NCBI RefSeq assembly: GCF_000381025.1
Contig: NZ_KB905830.1
Coordinates: 1 to 64,000 of the forward strand
Source: Streptomyces sulphureus DSM 40104
GTDB lineage: Bacteria; Actinomycetota; Actinomycetes; Streptomycetales; Streptomycetaceae
Direction: 5' to 3'
Length of the DNA: 64,000 nt
Every line of letters begins with the position of its first letter. The first letter of the stretch is position 1. Under the pieces are notes generated by a model. It ran no database searches, was not told where the DNA came from, and worked only from the letters and a program-made list of their open reading frames with translations. The position numbers and the translations under genes were made by a program. This document shows positions 1-8,037 of this stretch, piece after piece.

Positions 1-591
1 CTGCAAAAACCCCAACACCTCCGCACCCGAACGCGAATCCAAATTCCCCGTCGGCTCATCCCCGAAAATAATCTCCGGCCGCGACGCCAACGCCCGCGCC
101 ACCGCCACCCGCTGCTGCTGCCCACCCGAAAGCTGCCCCGGACGATGACGCAACCGATCCCCCAACCCCACCGTCGCTACCACCTGCTCCACCCACGCCC
201 GATCAGGCTTCCGCCCCGCAATATCCATCGGCAACGTGATGTTCTCCCACGCCGACAACGTCGGCAGCAGATTGAACGCCTGAAAAACAAACCCCACCCG
301 ATCCCGACGCAACCGCGTCAACCACTTCTCCCGCAACCCCGTAATCTCCGTCTCACCGAGGTGAATCCGCCCCTCGGTGACGCTGTCGAGGCCCGCGAGG
401 CAGTGCATCAACGTCGACTTCCCGGAGCCGGAAGGCCCCATGATCGCGGTGAACTCCCCCCGGACGATGTCGACATCGACGTGGTCGAGGGCGAGGACGC
501 TCGTCTCGCCCGACCCGTACGCCTTGACCACCTGGCGCGCGGACGCCGCCACTTTCTCGGCGCCCCCGTGGCCCGTCACGGCAGTAGTCAT
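1..591 (-). CDS. ABC transporter ATP-binding protein, LolD/MacB type (partial, 3' end missing)
   Basis: This is the N-terminal 197 codons of an ABC ATPase; the gene runs off the left edge. The start is ATG at 591 with a purine-rich GAGGAGAG upstream. Visible motifs are Walker A (GPSGSGKST), a Q-loop (FVFQAFNLLPTL), the signature LSGGQQQR and Walker B followed by GDEPTGNLD. The TGNLDS sequence after Walker B and the VKAYGSGE start are typical of the LolD/MacB/FtsE branch, which energises FtsX-like permeases in lipoprotein release, peptide export or antibiotic efflux. The permease is therefore expected just outside the window, downstream in the same operon; this is inference. The substrate cannot be told. 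Confidence 0.93.
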   Translation of the reverse strand, partial: MTTAVTGHGGAEKVAASARQVVKAYGSGETSVLALDHVDVDIVRGEFTAIMGPSGSGKSTLMHCLAGLDSVTEGRIHLGETEITGLREKWLTRLRRDRVGFVFQAFNLLPTLSAWENITLPMDIAGRKPDRAWVEQVVATVGLGDRLRHRPGQLSGGQQQRVAVARALASRPEIIFGDEPTGNLDSRSGAEVLGFLQ

Positions 592-891
592 TCCAGTTCT
601 CTCCTCGGTTCGACAGAAAGCCCGGGACTCCCGCCCCGAGACCGCGCCTCGGCGCCCACCGCGACCCGGTCCCGGTACGCCCCCGACAGCTCTTCGATGC
701 TGCTGCACCCCCGGCCTCGGCCGCGATGGTGCGCGTCCGTGTATCCGACCGGGGGCAGGCCCCACCACACGTGTGCGGCCCGCCCCACAGAAGCTACGGG
801 CCCTCGACGCCCCCGGCGTCCTGCCGCGGCACGAGACGCGTCCCCGGGGACGTCGGGGGAAGCGGGCCGCCGCGGCGGTGCCCGAACGCAG
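592..891. other. Non-coding stretch upstream of the ABC ATPase
   Basis: This interval separates the start of the ABC ATPase gene from the terminator of the coiled-coil gene. It must hold the promoter for the leftward ABC operon. No convincing -35/-10 pair, operator palindrome or small gene could be picked out. Open frames crossing it lack a ribosome site and follow the codon pattern of shadow frames. Confidence 0.4.
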
Positions 892-926
892 CGAGGGCCG
901 GACGCGCCGACGCGCATCCGGCCCTC
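892..926 (-). terminator. Stem-loop downstream of the coiled-coil gene
   Basis: A GC-rich inverted repeat begins CGAGGGCCGGA and returns as TCCGGCCCTCG, with one mismatch and a loop of about 4 to 6 nt. It starts 18 bp beyond the stop codon of the leftward coiled-coil gene. There is no T-run, which is usual for Streptomyces terminators. Confidence 0.6.
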
Positions 927-943
927 GAGGGGGAGTTACCGGG

Positions 944-1933
944 TCAATCGCCCCTGCGTACCGTCTGCTGGGCGGGGATGGAGACGGACTGCGCGGGGAC
1001 CTTCTCGCGGTCGGGCTCCTGCTCCCCGGGAAGTGGCGAGGTCTCGTCCTTGGGGGGGACCTCGGCGGTACGGCCCGTAAGGGTCGACAGACTCGACCGG
1101 ACGTGCGCCATGTGCTGGCGCATCTCGTCGGACTGCTCCTGGTGTTCGCGCAGGATCCGCTCCGTCTCGCGCTCGACGCCTTCCTCCCGCAGCCGCGCCT
1201 GCGCCAACAACTCCTCGGCCTGCGCCTGCGCGTCCTCGACCCGGTGCCTCGCCGCCTCCTCGGCCTCGGCGTGCGCCCGCTTGGCGTCGGCGAGGAGGTG
1301 CTCGGCCCGCTCGTCCAACTCGCTCACCCTGGCGTCGACTTCGGCCTTCTCGCGGGCGAGGTCGTGGTCGGCCGACTCCGACTCGGCCGTGTGCTCGCGC
1401 TCCTGCTCCGCGAGCAGCTCGGAGCAGCGCCGCGCCGCCTCGCGCAGGGCCTCGGCGGCCTCGCCCCGCACCGACTCGGCCTCGGCCTCGGCCTCGGCCA
1501 CCCTCCGCTCGCCCTCGGCCTCGGCCTCCTCCAGGCGCTGCTGCGCGGCGCGCTCCGCCTCCGCTCTGATGCGTTCCGCCTCGACGCGGGCCGCCTCCCC
1601 CACCGAGCGGGCCTCCTCCTCGGCCTCCTCGGCGGTGCGCGCGGCGCCGGACTCCGCGGCGGAGCGCACCTCCTCGGCCTCCGTCTCGGCGAGGCCCAAC
1701 AGGTCCTGGGCGCGGGCTCCGAGGGTGGCGTAGGTCTGCGGCGGCAGCGAGGCGACGACGCCCTGGAGCCGCTCGGCCTCGGCCTCGGCCTCCTCGGCCT
1801 CCGCTTCGAGCGCGTCCGCGCGGCGGTGCGCGGCCTCGCGCTCCTCGGTCAGGTCGGCGACCCGGCCGTCGACTTCCTCGGGCCGGTACCCGCGGCGGAC
1901 CACGACAAAGCCGTGCGGCGACGACGCACTCAT
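944..1933 (-). CDS. Coiled-coil cytoskeletal-type protein (DivIVA/FilP-like)
   Basis: The 329-residue protein starts at ATG 1933. Residues 1-35 (GFVVVRRGYRPEEVDGRVADL) resemble the short N-terminal segment of DivIVA-like and Streptomyces 'cellulose-binding' coiled-coil proteins. From about residue 30 to 300 it is almost pure Ala/Glu/Arg heptad sequence such as EAEAEEAEAEAERL, predicting a long rod. No signal peptide or membrane segment is present, so it is cytoplasmic. Proteins of this build in Streptomyces (Scy, FilP, DivIVA) organise polar growth and the hyphal cytoskeleton, but this one is too divergent at the ends to give a name. The repeated GCCTCGGCCTCGGC-like DNA makes indels likely between strains. 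Confidence 0.8.
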   Translation of the reverse strand: MSASSPHGFVVVRRGYRPEEVDGRVADLTEEREAAHRRADALEAEAEEAEAEAERLQGVVASLPPQTYATLGARAQDLLGLAETEAEEVRSAAESGAARTAEEAEEEARSVGEAARVEAERIRAEAERAAQQRLEEAEAEGERRVAEAEAEAESVRGEAAEALREAARRCSELLAEQEREHTAESESADHDLAREKAEVDARVSELDERAEHLLADAKRAHAEAEEAARHRVEDAQAQAEELLAQARLREEGVERETERILREHQEQSDEMRQHMAHVRSSLSTLTGRTAEVPPKDETSPLPGEQEPDREKVPAQSVSIPAQQTVRRGD

Positions 1934-2445
1934 AGCGAGCCCCTATCTCAATTCTCCAACGCAACGAGCAGCACAGGGCCGCGAGCCCCTAGGCGGACCC
2001 GCGACCCCCGCAAGACCCCCTCGGCGAAGCGGCCATACCGCCATACTCCACCCGCAGCCGTACCCCAGGATGCGCTACTTCACGTGCCGAGCAGTAATCG
2101 GCACAACCCGTCGCAACCGACCCGAAACCCCACACGCCCCAGTGACCCCGCGGACCGTGCCGACCCCGACCACGCGGCGGTGAGCGGGGGTTCGGAACCG
2201 CGCACGCCGCCGCACAGGCCCCTGGAACCGTCAGCCAAGACCACGGCGATGCCACTCGTGTGAGGGAATCGACACAAAGTCCGCCACGAACTACCCCCTC
2301 TCGGACGGGCAACGGGACCCCACCGGCGCCGAACGAGACCGCACACCGGAAAGCGACAACGCACGCCGAACAGCCGAGCGCCACACCGCCGACACCGCAA
2401 CTACCCCGCGCCACACGAGAGTTCAGCACCCGCGGAACGTACGAC
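1934..2445. other. 512-bp non-coding interval left of the toxin island
   Basis: No gene is supported here; the frames that cross it have no ribosome site or recognisable motif. It holds the promoter of the coiled-coil gene on the left and the 3' trailer of the three-domain SUKH protein on the right. A small perfect hairpin (GTGCCGA, 7-nt loop, TCGGCAC) lies at 2084-2104 and could be a weak terminator. Confidence 0.4.
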
Positions 2446-4713
2446 TCAGAACAGCCCGTCCCACATCTGCTCCAGCAGCACCGACCACCAGTTCTCGGGC
2501 GAGGCGAGCGCCGCCGCGTCGAAAGCGGCCAACTGGAGCTGGAAGTCGACCGTCCAGCGGCCGGCCTGCTCCTGGGTGAGCCCGTAGCGGAGCCGCCACA
2601 TCCGGCCGAGCAGGGCGAGCGAGCGCACGAACTCCGGCAGCCCCGTGTTGACGAACTGCGGCTGCGCCGGCTGCCCACCGGGCCCCGCCTCCAGCGGCAC
2701 GGCGACGATATTGGCCGTGCCGTACTGCACGCACAACTGACGGCCGAAGTCGGTCCCCATCACCAGGTAGGAGCCCGCGTCGGACGACGGCTGCACGCCG
2801 CGCTCCTGGGCCAGCTCCGCGAGCGTCGGCACCGGGCGGCCGGGCTGCGCCTGCCCCCAGAAGAAGGGCCCCATCTCGATGGGGATGCCCGCCCACACCA
2901 GGGTCTGCGCCACCACGTCGGGCACACCCTGCCGGGAGACGGCACGCTGGTCGAAACGGAAGACGCCCTGCGGCCCGAACGCCTGGAGGAGCTCCTGGCC
3001 GATGCCGTCGGGCGGCAGCGGCGGCGCCGGCTGCACCTGCGGCGGAAGCGGGACGCGGTGCGGAGCCGGGCGCGCGGGGCCGTCGGCCACCTGGTGCAAC
3101 TCCCCCTGGTGCGCGAGAAGTTGACGCATGCCGTCCTGCCGCGACGCATGGTCGCGGCCGTACGCGGCGGTATGGCTCACCCGCACCTGCGGCCACGTCT
3201 CGCGCACCATACGGGCGCAGTAGCCGCCCGGCAGCTCGCACGACTCCAGCTCGGTGTGGAGCTCCACCACCTGCTGCGGCGGGACGTTCATGCCGTGGAG
3301 CTCGTGGAGGAGCTGCCACTCGGGGTGCGGGGTGCCGGGCGCCGACCGCCGGATGAGCTGCTGCTCCGAGCCGTCGGCCGCGCGGTAGCGGAGCACCGCC
3401 ATGTAACCGGGGCCGACCGTCGGTTGGCCGGACGGCTGCTGGGGATAGCCGTACGCGGGAGCCGGGCCGCCCGGCGCGGGCGCACCCGGAGCCGGCGGCG
3501 GGGTACCCGAAACCGGAGCCGGGGGCGGGGTGCCGGGGGCCGGCGGCGGCGGGCCGGGCGCGTTGGGCGGAGGACCCGGGGCCGCAGGGGTCGAGGGCTG
3601 ACCGCCGGCGAGCATCGTCGAAGCCTGGTGGACGTCGCCTCCCGAGGAACCCGCGCCCGGAGCCCCGGGCGTCCCCGGCGGCGGCGGGATCGGGGCGCCG
3701 CCCTGCGAGCTGTCCGAGAGGACCGTCGCCGCGTGGTGCACACCGCCGCCCTGCGAGTCCGAACCGGAGGCTGAGCCCCCGCCCTCCGCGCCCGCCTGCG
3801 CGACGTCGTCGGAGGAGACGAGCTGCGTCGGCACATAACCGGCGCCTGGACGCGCACCCGGAGTACCGGGCGCGCCCGGAGGCGGCGGCACCGTGGGACC
3901 GCCGCGCGAGGACCGCGACGAGACCGGACCGCCGGGCGCCCGGCTGGTGTCGGCGTCGGCGATGTCGCCGGCGCCCGACGAGCCCGCGTCCGGGGGCGGC
4001 GGCACCTGCAGGGCCGCGCCCTCGGACAGGACCGTCGCCGCGTGGTGGAGCCCCGCCGAACCGCCTTGCGACGGCGAGGAGTCGGCCTCCTCGACGGGCG
4101 GACCCGCCGCCACCCCCGGCAACGAGCTGCCCTCCGGCATCAGTTCGGTGCGCGCCTCGGAATGCGATCCCGACGAGGCGCTCTCCTCCTCGTCGTCGCC
4201 GGAGAGCGGCGGCGCGAAGACGGTCGCGGGCGGCTGCTGCGCAACTCCGCCCGAGCCGCTGGTGTCCGCCGCGTCCCACGGACTCGGAGCCGAATCGGAC
4301 GCAGCCGGGGCCGAGGGCTCCGCCGCCGGCTCCTCGGCCGAGCGGCGGTCGGGGATGCCCAACTGGTCGGCCGCCTGCTGGAGCCACTCGGGCGGCGTCA
4401 ACAGGAACGACGTCGCCTCCAGGTCCAGCCGCTCCGGGGCGGGCGCAGGAGCGGGCGCCGGTGAACCGCCGTACTCCTCCTCGAAGTTGCGCACGACCTC
4501 GTCGACGGGGAGGCCGGGCCAGAGCGTCGCGTCACCGCTGTCCTTCGCGATCACCAGCCGCGGGCCCGCCGCCTCCGGCGAGTCGGGGCCCGCCCAGGCG
4601 ACGAAGCCGAGCGCGAACTCCCGCACCTGCGCCTCGCGCCGCTGGTCCGACGGCACTTCCGCGCCGTTGATCCAGCGCTCGGCGCGCTCCTGTGCCTGCG
4701 CCAAGGTCACCAT
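2446..4713 (-). CDS. Three-domain YrhB/Imm35-like - deaminase - SUKH-4 fusion protein
   Basis: The 755-residue protein starts at ATG 4713, 7 bp after the stop of the WHH/SUKH gene, so the two are one operon. Residues 1-85 (LAQAQERAERWINGAE, then PRLVIAKDSGDATLW) look like a YrhB/Imm35 immunity domain. Residues 90-460 are a low-complexity Pro/Gly/Ser linker with repeated HHAATVLSD-type phrases. Residues 465-560 resemble an XOO_2897-type nucleic-acid deaminase, with H486-T-E488 and C492...C499 (ESCELPGGYC) as candidate zinc ligands. Residues 565-755 (FRFDQRAVSR, then WWSVLLEQMWDGLF) match SUKH-4. There is no signal peptide or secretion module. The family is associated with polymorphic toxin systems, but toxin and immunity parts on one chain argue for a domesticated or self-neutralised protein. 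Domain names are from memory; deaminase activity is uncertain because the cysteine spacing is not the classical PCxxC. Confidence 0.72.
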   Translation of the reverse strand: MVTLAQAQERAERWINGAEVPSDQRREAQVREFALGFVAWAGPDSPEAAGPRLVIAKDSGDATLWPGLPVDEVVRNFEEEYGGSPAPAPAPAPERLDLEATSFLLTPPEWLQQAADQLGIPDRRSAEEPAAEPSAPAASDSAPSPWDAADTSGSGGVAQQPPATVFAPPLSGDDEEESASSGSHSEARTELMPEGSSLPGVAAGPPVEEADSSPSQGGSAGLHHAATVLSEGAALQVPPPPDAGSSGAGDIADADTSRAPGGPVSSRSSRGGPTVPPPPGAPGTPGARPGAGYVPTQLVSSDDVAQAGAEGGGSASGSDSQGGGVHHAATVLSDSSQGGAPIPPPPGTPGAPGAGSSGGDVHQASTMLAGGQPSTPAAPGPPPNAPGPPPPAPGTPPPAPVSGTPPPAPGAPAPGGPAPAYGYPQQPSGQPTVGPGYMAVLRYRAADGSEQQLIRRSAPGTPHPEWQLLHELHGMNVPPQQVVELHTELESCELPGGYCARMVRETWPQVRVSHTAAYGRDHASRQDGMRQLLAHQGELHQVADGPARPAPHRVPLPPQVQPAPPLPPDGIGQELLQAFGPQGVFRFDQRAVSRQGVPDVVAQTLVWAGIPIEMGPFFWGQAQPGRPVPTLAELAQERGVQPSSDAGSYLVMGTDFGRQLCVQYGTANIVAVPLEAGPGGQPAQPQFVNTGLPEFVRSLALLGRMWRLRYGLTQEQAGRWTVDFQLQLAAFDAAALASPENWWSVLLEQMWDGLF

Positions 4714-4720
4714 CGCGCCC

Positions 4721-5704
4721 TCACCTCTCCACCTCGACGGCGAGCGCGAAGCCGCCGTCGACCATCAGGTTCGCCACCGTCTCCAACTCCGGCGGATTCC
4801 CGGCGAGCCTCCGGAGGAACTCGTCGAAGTCGGCGCCGCAGGGCCGGAGCAGCCGCTCCACGCGCTCCTGTACGGAGAGGCCGTCCGCGTCCCCCGCGTC
4901 GTCGTACGCGCAGAACCAGACGGAACCCACCGCCTCGCCCCTCACCTTCACCGCGAGCAACCCGCCCTGGACGAAGGCGACGCCGAGGTAGTCCTTGGTG
5001 AGGTGGTCGCGCAGACACTTGTTGACGTAGACGAGGTCGTCGACGGAGGCACGATCGCTCTCCGCACGCAGCGTGAAGAACGGCTGATCGAAGAGGAGAC
5101 CCAACTCGGCGTCGAGCGCCACCCCGCGCGGCGCGCAGCCGCCGGCCGCCTTGAGGAACGAGCGGTACGCCTCGGGAAGCCGATACCCCAACCGCTCCTC
5201 CGCCTCCCGCACCCGCGCCTCGGGAACGGCCACCTCGCGCGGCGCCTCGAAGTGCACGGGCTTGGTCTCCTGGAGCGGGCGCGTGCCCGTCTTCGCATGG
5301 TCGACGGCCGCCGTGGCGAGGCCGCCGTGGTGCCGCAGCAACGCCTTCACCTCGACGGGCACCAACTCCATCCGGCGGCCACCGGCGACGTGGTGCCACG
5401 TCCAGCCGTGCGGCGTCGCCACGGGCGGCAGGCTCCCCCACAGCTCGTGACCCGAAGCGTGGAGCGCGGCGTTGGCCGACACGTAGTCCGTGAGGCGGAG
5501 TTCGTCGCCCCCGAAGCCCTCGGGAGGCTCCGCGATCTCGGCGGCTGCACGCGCGTACCCGGAGAAGTCCGGGAAGCCGTAGCGGTCGACCGGCACCCCG
5601 GCGGTATGGCGGGCCGCCCTGACCGGGTCAGGGAAGTTCACCACTTGCCCGGCGTACGCACGGTTCGGTGGCGCGGCATGCTGCCCGAGCCGACCTGTCG
5701 TCAT
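4721..5704 (-). CDS. WHH-motif HNH nuclease fused to SUKH (SMI1/KNR4) domain
   Basis: The 327-residue protein starts at ATG 5704. Residues 20-145 match the HNH/Endo VII branch with the conserved WHH: GWTWHHVAGGRRMELVPVEV, with W103-H104-H105, followed by HHGG at about 125-128. Residues 158-320 are a SUKH-1/SMI1-KNR4 fold (VREAEERLGYRLPEAYRSFL, then YLGVAFVQGG). In polymorphic toxin systems the WHH nuclease is the toxin tip and SUKH is its separate immunity protein; here both are one polypeptide, without a signal peptide or delivery domain. It is the first gene of a two-gene operon with the SUKH-4 fusion. It may act as an intracellular suicide or restriction factor, or be an inactive regulator; the sequence alone cannot decide. 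Confidence 0.8.
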   Translation of the reverse strand: MTTGRLGQHAAPPNRAYAGQVVNFPDPVRAARHTAGVPVDRYGFPDFSGYARAAAEIAEPPEGFGGDELRLTDYVSANAALHASGHELWGSLPPVATPHGWTWHHVAGGRRMELVPVEVKALLRHHGGLATAAVDHAKTGTRPLQETKPVHFEAPREVAVPEARVREAEERLGYRLPEAYRSFLKAAGGCAPRGVALDAELGLLFDQPFFTLRAESDRASVDDLVYVNKCLRDHLTKDYLGVAFVQGGLLAVKVRGEAVGSVWFCAYDDAGDADGLSVQERVERLLRPCGADFDEFLRRLAGNPPELETVANLMVDGGFALAVEVER

Positions 5705-5884
5705 CGCGCTGGCCCCCTGCTGCGTCTGGCTGGTACGGGACAGCCTATGCGGTACGGCGACACGCAGTCACCGGGCCCGGGGGGCCGGAGGCGGGGCCCC
5801 GGACCGTGCGCGTCCCCACGAAGCAAGCCGCGTACGACCGTTGACCAACCCACCACCGCACGACCGACGCGCACGCCGACCGCA

Positions 5885-6649
5885 TCACCCCTTCTCCGCC
5901 GCCTCCAACTTCCGGTGCTGCTCCCTCACCACCGCCCCCTCCATCGGCTTCGCCTTCCCACCCTCCAACGCCATCGACGCGAACGTCGCCGTGCTCCCCG
6001 CAGTGCGCACCACCGTGACCGACATCGCAGACCCCGCCTTGCTCGACTTCGGACGCATCGTGAACTGCACCGCGTCCACGCCGACATCGGCCGAGTCGCC
6101 CGCCTCGATCGTCACCTGCTCCTCCTTGGCGCCGCCCTGGCTCCCGACGAAGCCGTCGCACTTCCCGACCGCCGTACGCAGACCGCCGAAGGTCTTCGCC
6201 GCACCGTCCTGCTCCTCGTACGAGGAGAGAACCACCTGCTGGAACGCGCCACCCGTACCCACCCCGCTCTCGGCCAGCGCGGCACTCGCGTACGCGGCAC
6301 GCGCATGCGCCGGCTCGGGGCTGAACAGATCGACGATCGGCTGGCACTCCCTGCGGTTCACCTGCACGGCATCGGTATCGAGCGGGCCGCCGTCCTTCTG
6401 ATACCGCACCCGGTAGTCGCCCGCCTCCCCGCTCTTCAGCAGCGCCGACTTCAACTCCTTGCCGGTGAGCGGCTTCCCGGACGCCTCACCGCCGCCGGAC
6501 CTCCCGTCGTCACCGCCCTCTTGCGAGGACCCGCCGGAGGACGACCCCGACCCGTCGTCGTCCCCGCTCGAACAGGCAGCGAGGGGAAGCGCAACGGCCG
6601 GCACGAGCACGGCCACGACCGCCGCACGCCTCAGAGTGGTGGTGCGCAT
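5885..6649 (-). CDS. Secreted lipoprotein of unknown function (sensor-domain-like)
   Basis: The 254-residue protein starts at ATG 6649 with an Arg-containing signal peptide and lipobox L23-A-A-C26, followed by an acidic Ser/Gly linker (residues 27-65). The mature domain from about 70 to 250 has two conserved-looking cysteines (RRECQPIV and VGKCDGFV) and ends AAEKG. The layout, a lipid anchor, a flexible linker and a single extracellular alpha/beta domain with one disulfide, resembles PknH/LpqN-type actinobacterial sensor lipoproteins, but no specific family could be assigned. It sits between the leftward toxin-fusion operon and the rightward deaminase/SUKH-3 pair. A gap of 180 bp separates it from the WHH gene, so it may or may not be cotranscribed with it. 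Confidence 0.75.
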   Translation of the reverse strand: MRTTTLRRAAVVAVLVPAVALPLAACSSGDDDGSGSSSGGSSQEGGDDGRSGGGEASGKPLTGKELKSALLKSGEAGDYRVRYQKDGGPLDTDAVQVNRRECQPIVDLFSPEPAHARAAYASAALAESGVGTGGAFQQVVLSSYEEQDGAAKTFGGLRTAVGKCDGFVGSQGGAKEEQVTIEAGDSADVGVDAVQFTMRPKSSKAGSAMSVTVVRTAGSTATFASMALEGGKAKPMEGAVVREQHRKLEAAEKG

Positions 6650-6905
6650 CTGCTGAACTCCCGTCTTCCGAGGGGCCGCGCGCAGGCGAAGAAGAACGCC
6701 TCAGCCCTGGCCGGTCCACCCCGTCGGTCCTTCCGGCCCACGATGTTGACCTGCCCACGCCCGTCCCACCACCCCCGCACCGGCCCCGAGCGGAAAACCG
6801 TCACAGAACCGCGACAAGCCGGGTCACCACCCCGCACGAAGCCGCACACGGCATACTTGGCGCCGGTCCCCGAACGCGGGGGACGCACGGGAGGAACGCA
6901 CCACC

Positions 6906-7472
6906 ATGCACACCGCACCACCACCGCAGACCAACGAGGCCGAGCACACCCCGCCCCACCCCGCCCCACAGGACCAGGCGGACGCACCCGCGCTCCGCCA
7001 CCGCCGCGACGCCCTCCTCCCCGCCGTCGCCGCCGCGCTCCACGTCGACGGAACCACCCTCACCTGCACCGGCGCCAAGGGCGACCAACCGCCCCCGCTC
7101 CACCCGCTCGTCAGCCGGTTCCTCGACGAACTCGCCCCCGCACAGCGCACCCGCCACACCGGCCGCTGCGCCGAATCCGTCCTCCTCTCCCGCTTCCTCC
7201 ACGCGACCGAGGAGGCACGCGAGGCAAAACGCACCCGCCGCAGCGGACGCAAGCCACGCCAGACGAAGCCGCTCAGCCACGGCGAAGCCCGCAAGGCCCT
7301 GCGCCGCGCCCGCCTCACCACCCGCCGCATCCGCGAGGACGGCGACCCCCTCCACGGCAGCTACGCGCCACCCTGCCGCTCCTGCACCGCCCTCCTCGGC
7401 CACTTCGGCATCGCCGTCGTCGCCCCCGAAACCGGCACCGGAGCCGACGCACCGACGGAGCCCGCACCGTGA
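6906..7472 (+). CDS. YwqJ-type nucleic-acid/nucleotide deaminase
   Basis: The 188-residue protein starts at ATG 6906 with GGAGG about 10 nt upstream. The zinc-deaminase signature is intact: HTGRCAES with C88-A-E90 and, 67 residues on, PPCRSC with C157 and C160. This CAE...PCxxC pair identifies the YwqJ branch of polymorphic-toxin deaminases. Residues 1-35 are Pro/His/Glu-rich and disordered-looking; a basic segment (RTRRSGRKPRQ, 109-119) could bind nucleic acid. No secretion leader is present. Its stop overlaps the GTG start of the SUKH-3 gene (GTGA), the expected arrangement of a toxin with its neutraliser. A possible -10 (CATACT) lies at 6852-6857. Substrate, free nucleotide or nucleic acid, is unknown. 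Confidence 0.82.
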   Translation: MHTAPPPQTNEAEHTPPHPAPQDQADAPALRHRRDALLPAVAAALHVDGTTLTCTGAKGDQPPPLHPLVSRFLDELAPAQRTRHTGRCAESVLLSRFLHATEEAREAKRTRRSGRKPRQTKPLSHGEARKALRRARLTTRRIREDGDPLHGSYAPPCRSCTALLGHFGIAVVAPETGTGADAPTEPAP

Positions 7473-7957
7473 CCCCCGCAGCGGAACGCTTCCCCGCACC
7501 CGTCGCCGCCGCGCTCGCCGACTCCGGTTGGCAGCCCGGACGTTGGGAGATCCGCCACGCCGAGGAGTGGGCCGACACCCTCCGCGCCCACACCTCGCCC
7601 GGCGGCCACCGGCACGCCGTCCTCCCCGCCGCCGTCGAAGTCTGGGCGGAATTCGGCCCGTTGCACATCGCGCCGACCACGCAGGGCCGCGACCTCGCCC
7701 CCACCGCCGTCACCGTCGACCCGCTGCCCTGCCTCCACGCCGCACGCACCCTCAGCGACCTCGGCCGCGCACTCGGAACCGAGGTCTGCCCCGTCGGCAC
7801 CGAGACGGAAGGGGAGGCGCTGCTCGTCGTCGACGTCGCAGGCCACACCTACGGCGTGGACGCCTCGGGCGACTGGTACCTCGGCCCCCGCTTCGACGAC
7901 GCCCTCACCGCACTCCTCCTCGGCCACCGCCCCGCCCGCCTCACCGCCACCCTCTGA
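7469..7957 (+). CDS. SUKH-3 family immunity protein
   Basis: The 162-residue protein begins at GTG 7469, overlapping the TGA of the deaminase gene by 4 nt, so the two are translationally coupled. The sequence FPAPVAAALADSGWQPGR, EVWAEFGPLHI, GTEVCPVGTE and DWYLGPRFDDALTALLLG follows the SUKH-3 pattern. Family members are cytosolic immunity proteins that bind and block nuclease or deaminase toxins. The open frame continues far upstream without a stop, but codon use, the ribosome-site context and homology all begin at 7469. Pairing with the deaminase next door is inferred from coupling and family habit. Confidence 0.85.
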   Translation: MTPAAERFPAPVAAALADSGWQPGRWEIRHAEEWADTLRAHTSPGGHRHAVLPAAVEVWAEFGPLHIAPTTQGRDLAPTAVTVDPLPCLHAARTLSDLGRALGTEVCPVGTETEGEALLVVDVAGHTYGVDASGDWYLGPRFDDALTALLLGHRPARLTATL

Positions 7958-8037
7958 CCCCGGCCGCCCCGCCACAGCTCCGGCCAACGGCCGCTAGCCT
8001 GCGAGGAGTCGTCCGTAGTCGAACCCCGGGAGCCGGC

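Noticed and set aside
1989..2678. Leftward frame of 229 codons overlapping the end of the SUKH-4 gene
   Set aside because: It shares most of its length with the SUKH-4 gene in another frame or with non-coding DNA, and has a Ser/Arg-biased product typical of shadow frames.
3893..7957. Open frame of about 1,350 codons on the + strand
   Set aside because: Only its last 162 codons (from GTG 7469) are a real gene, the SUKH-3 protein. The rest is antisense to three genes and has no motif.
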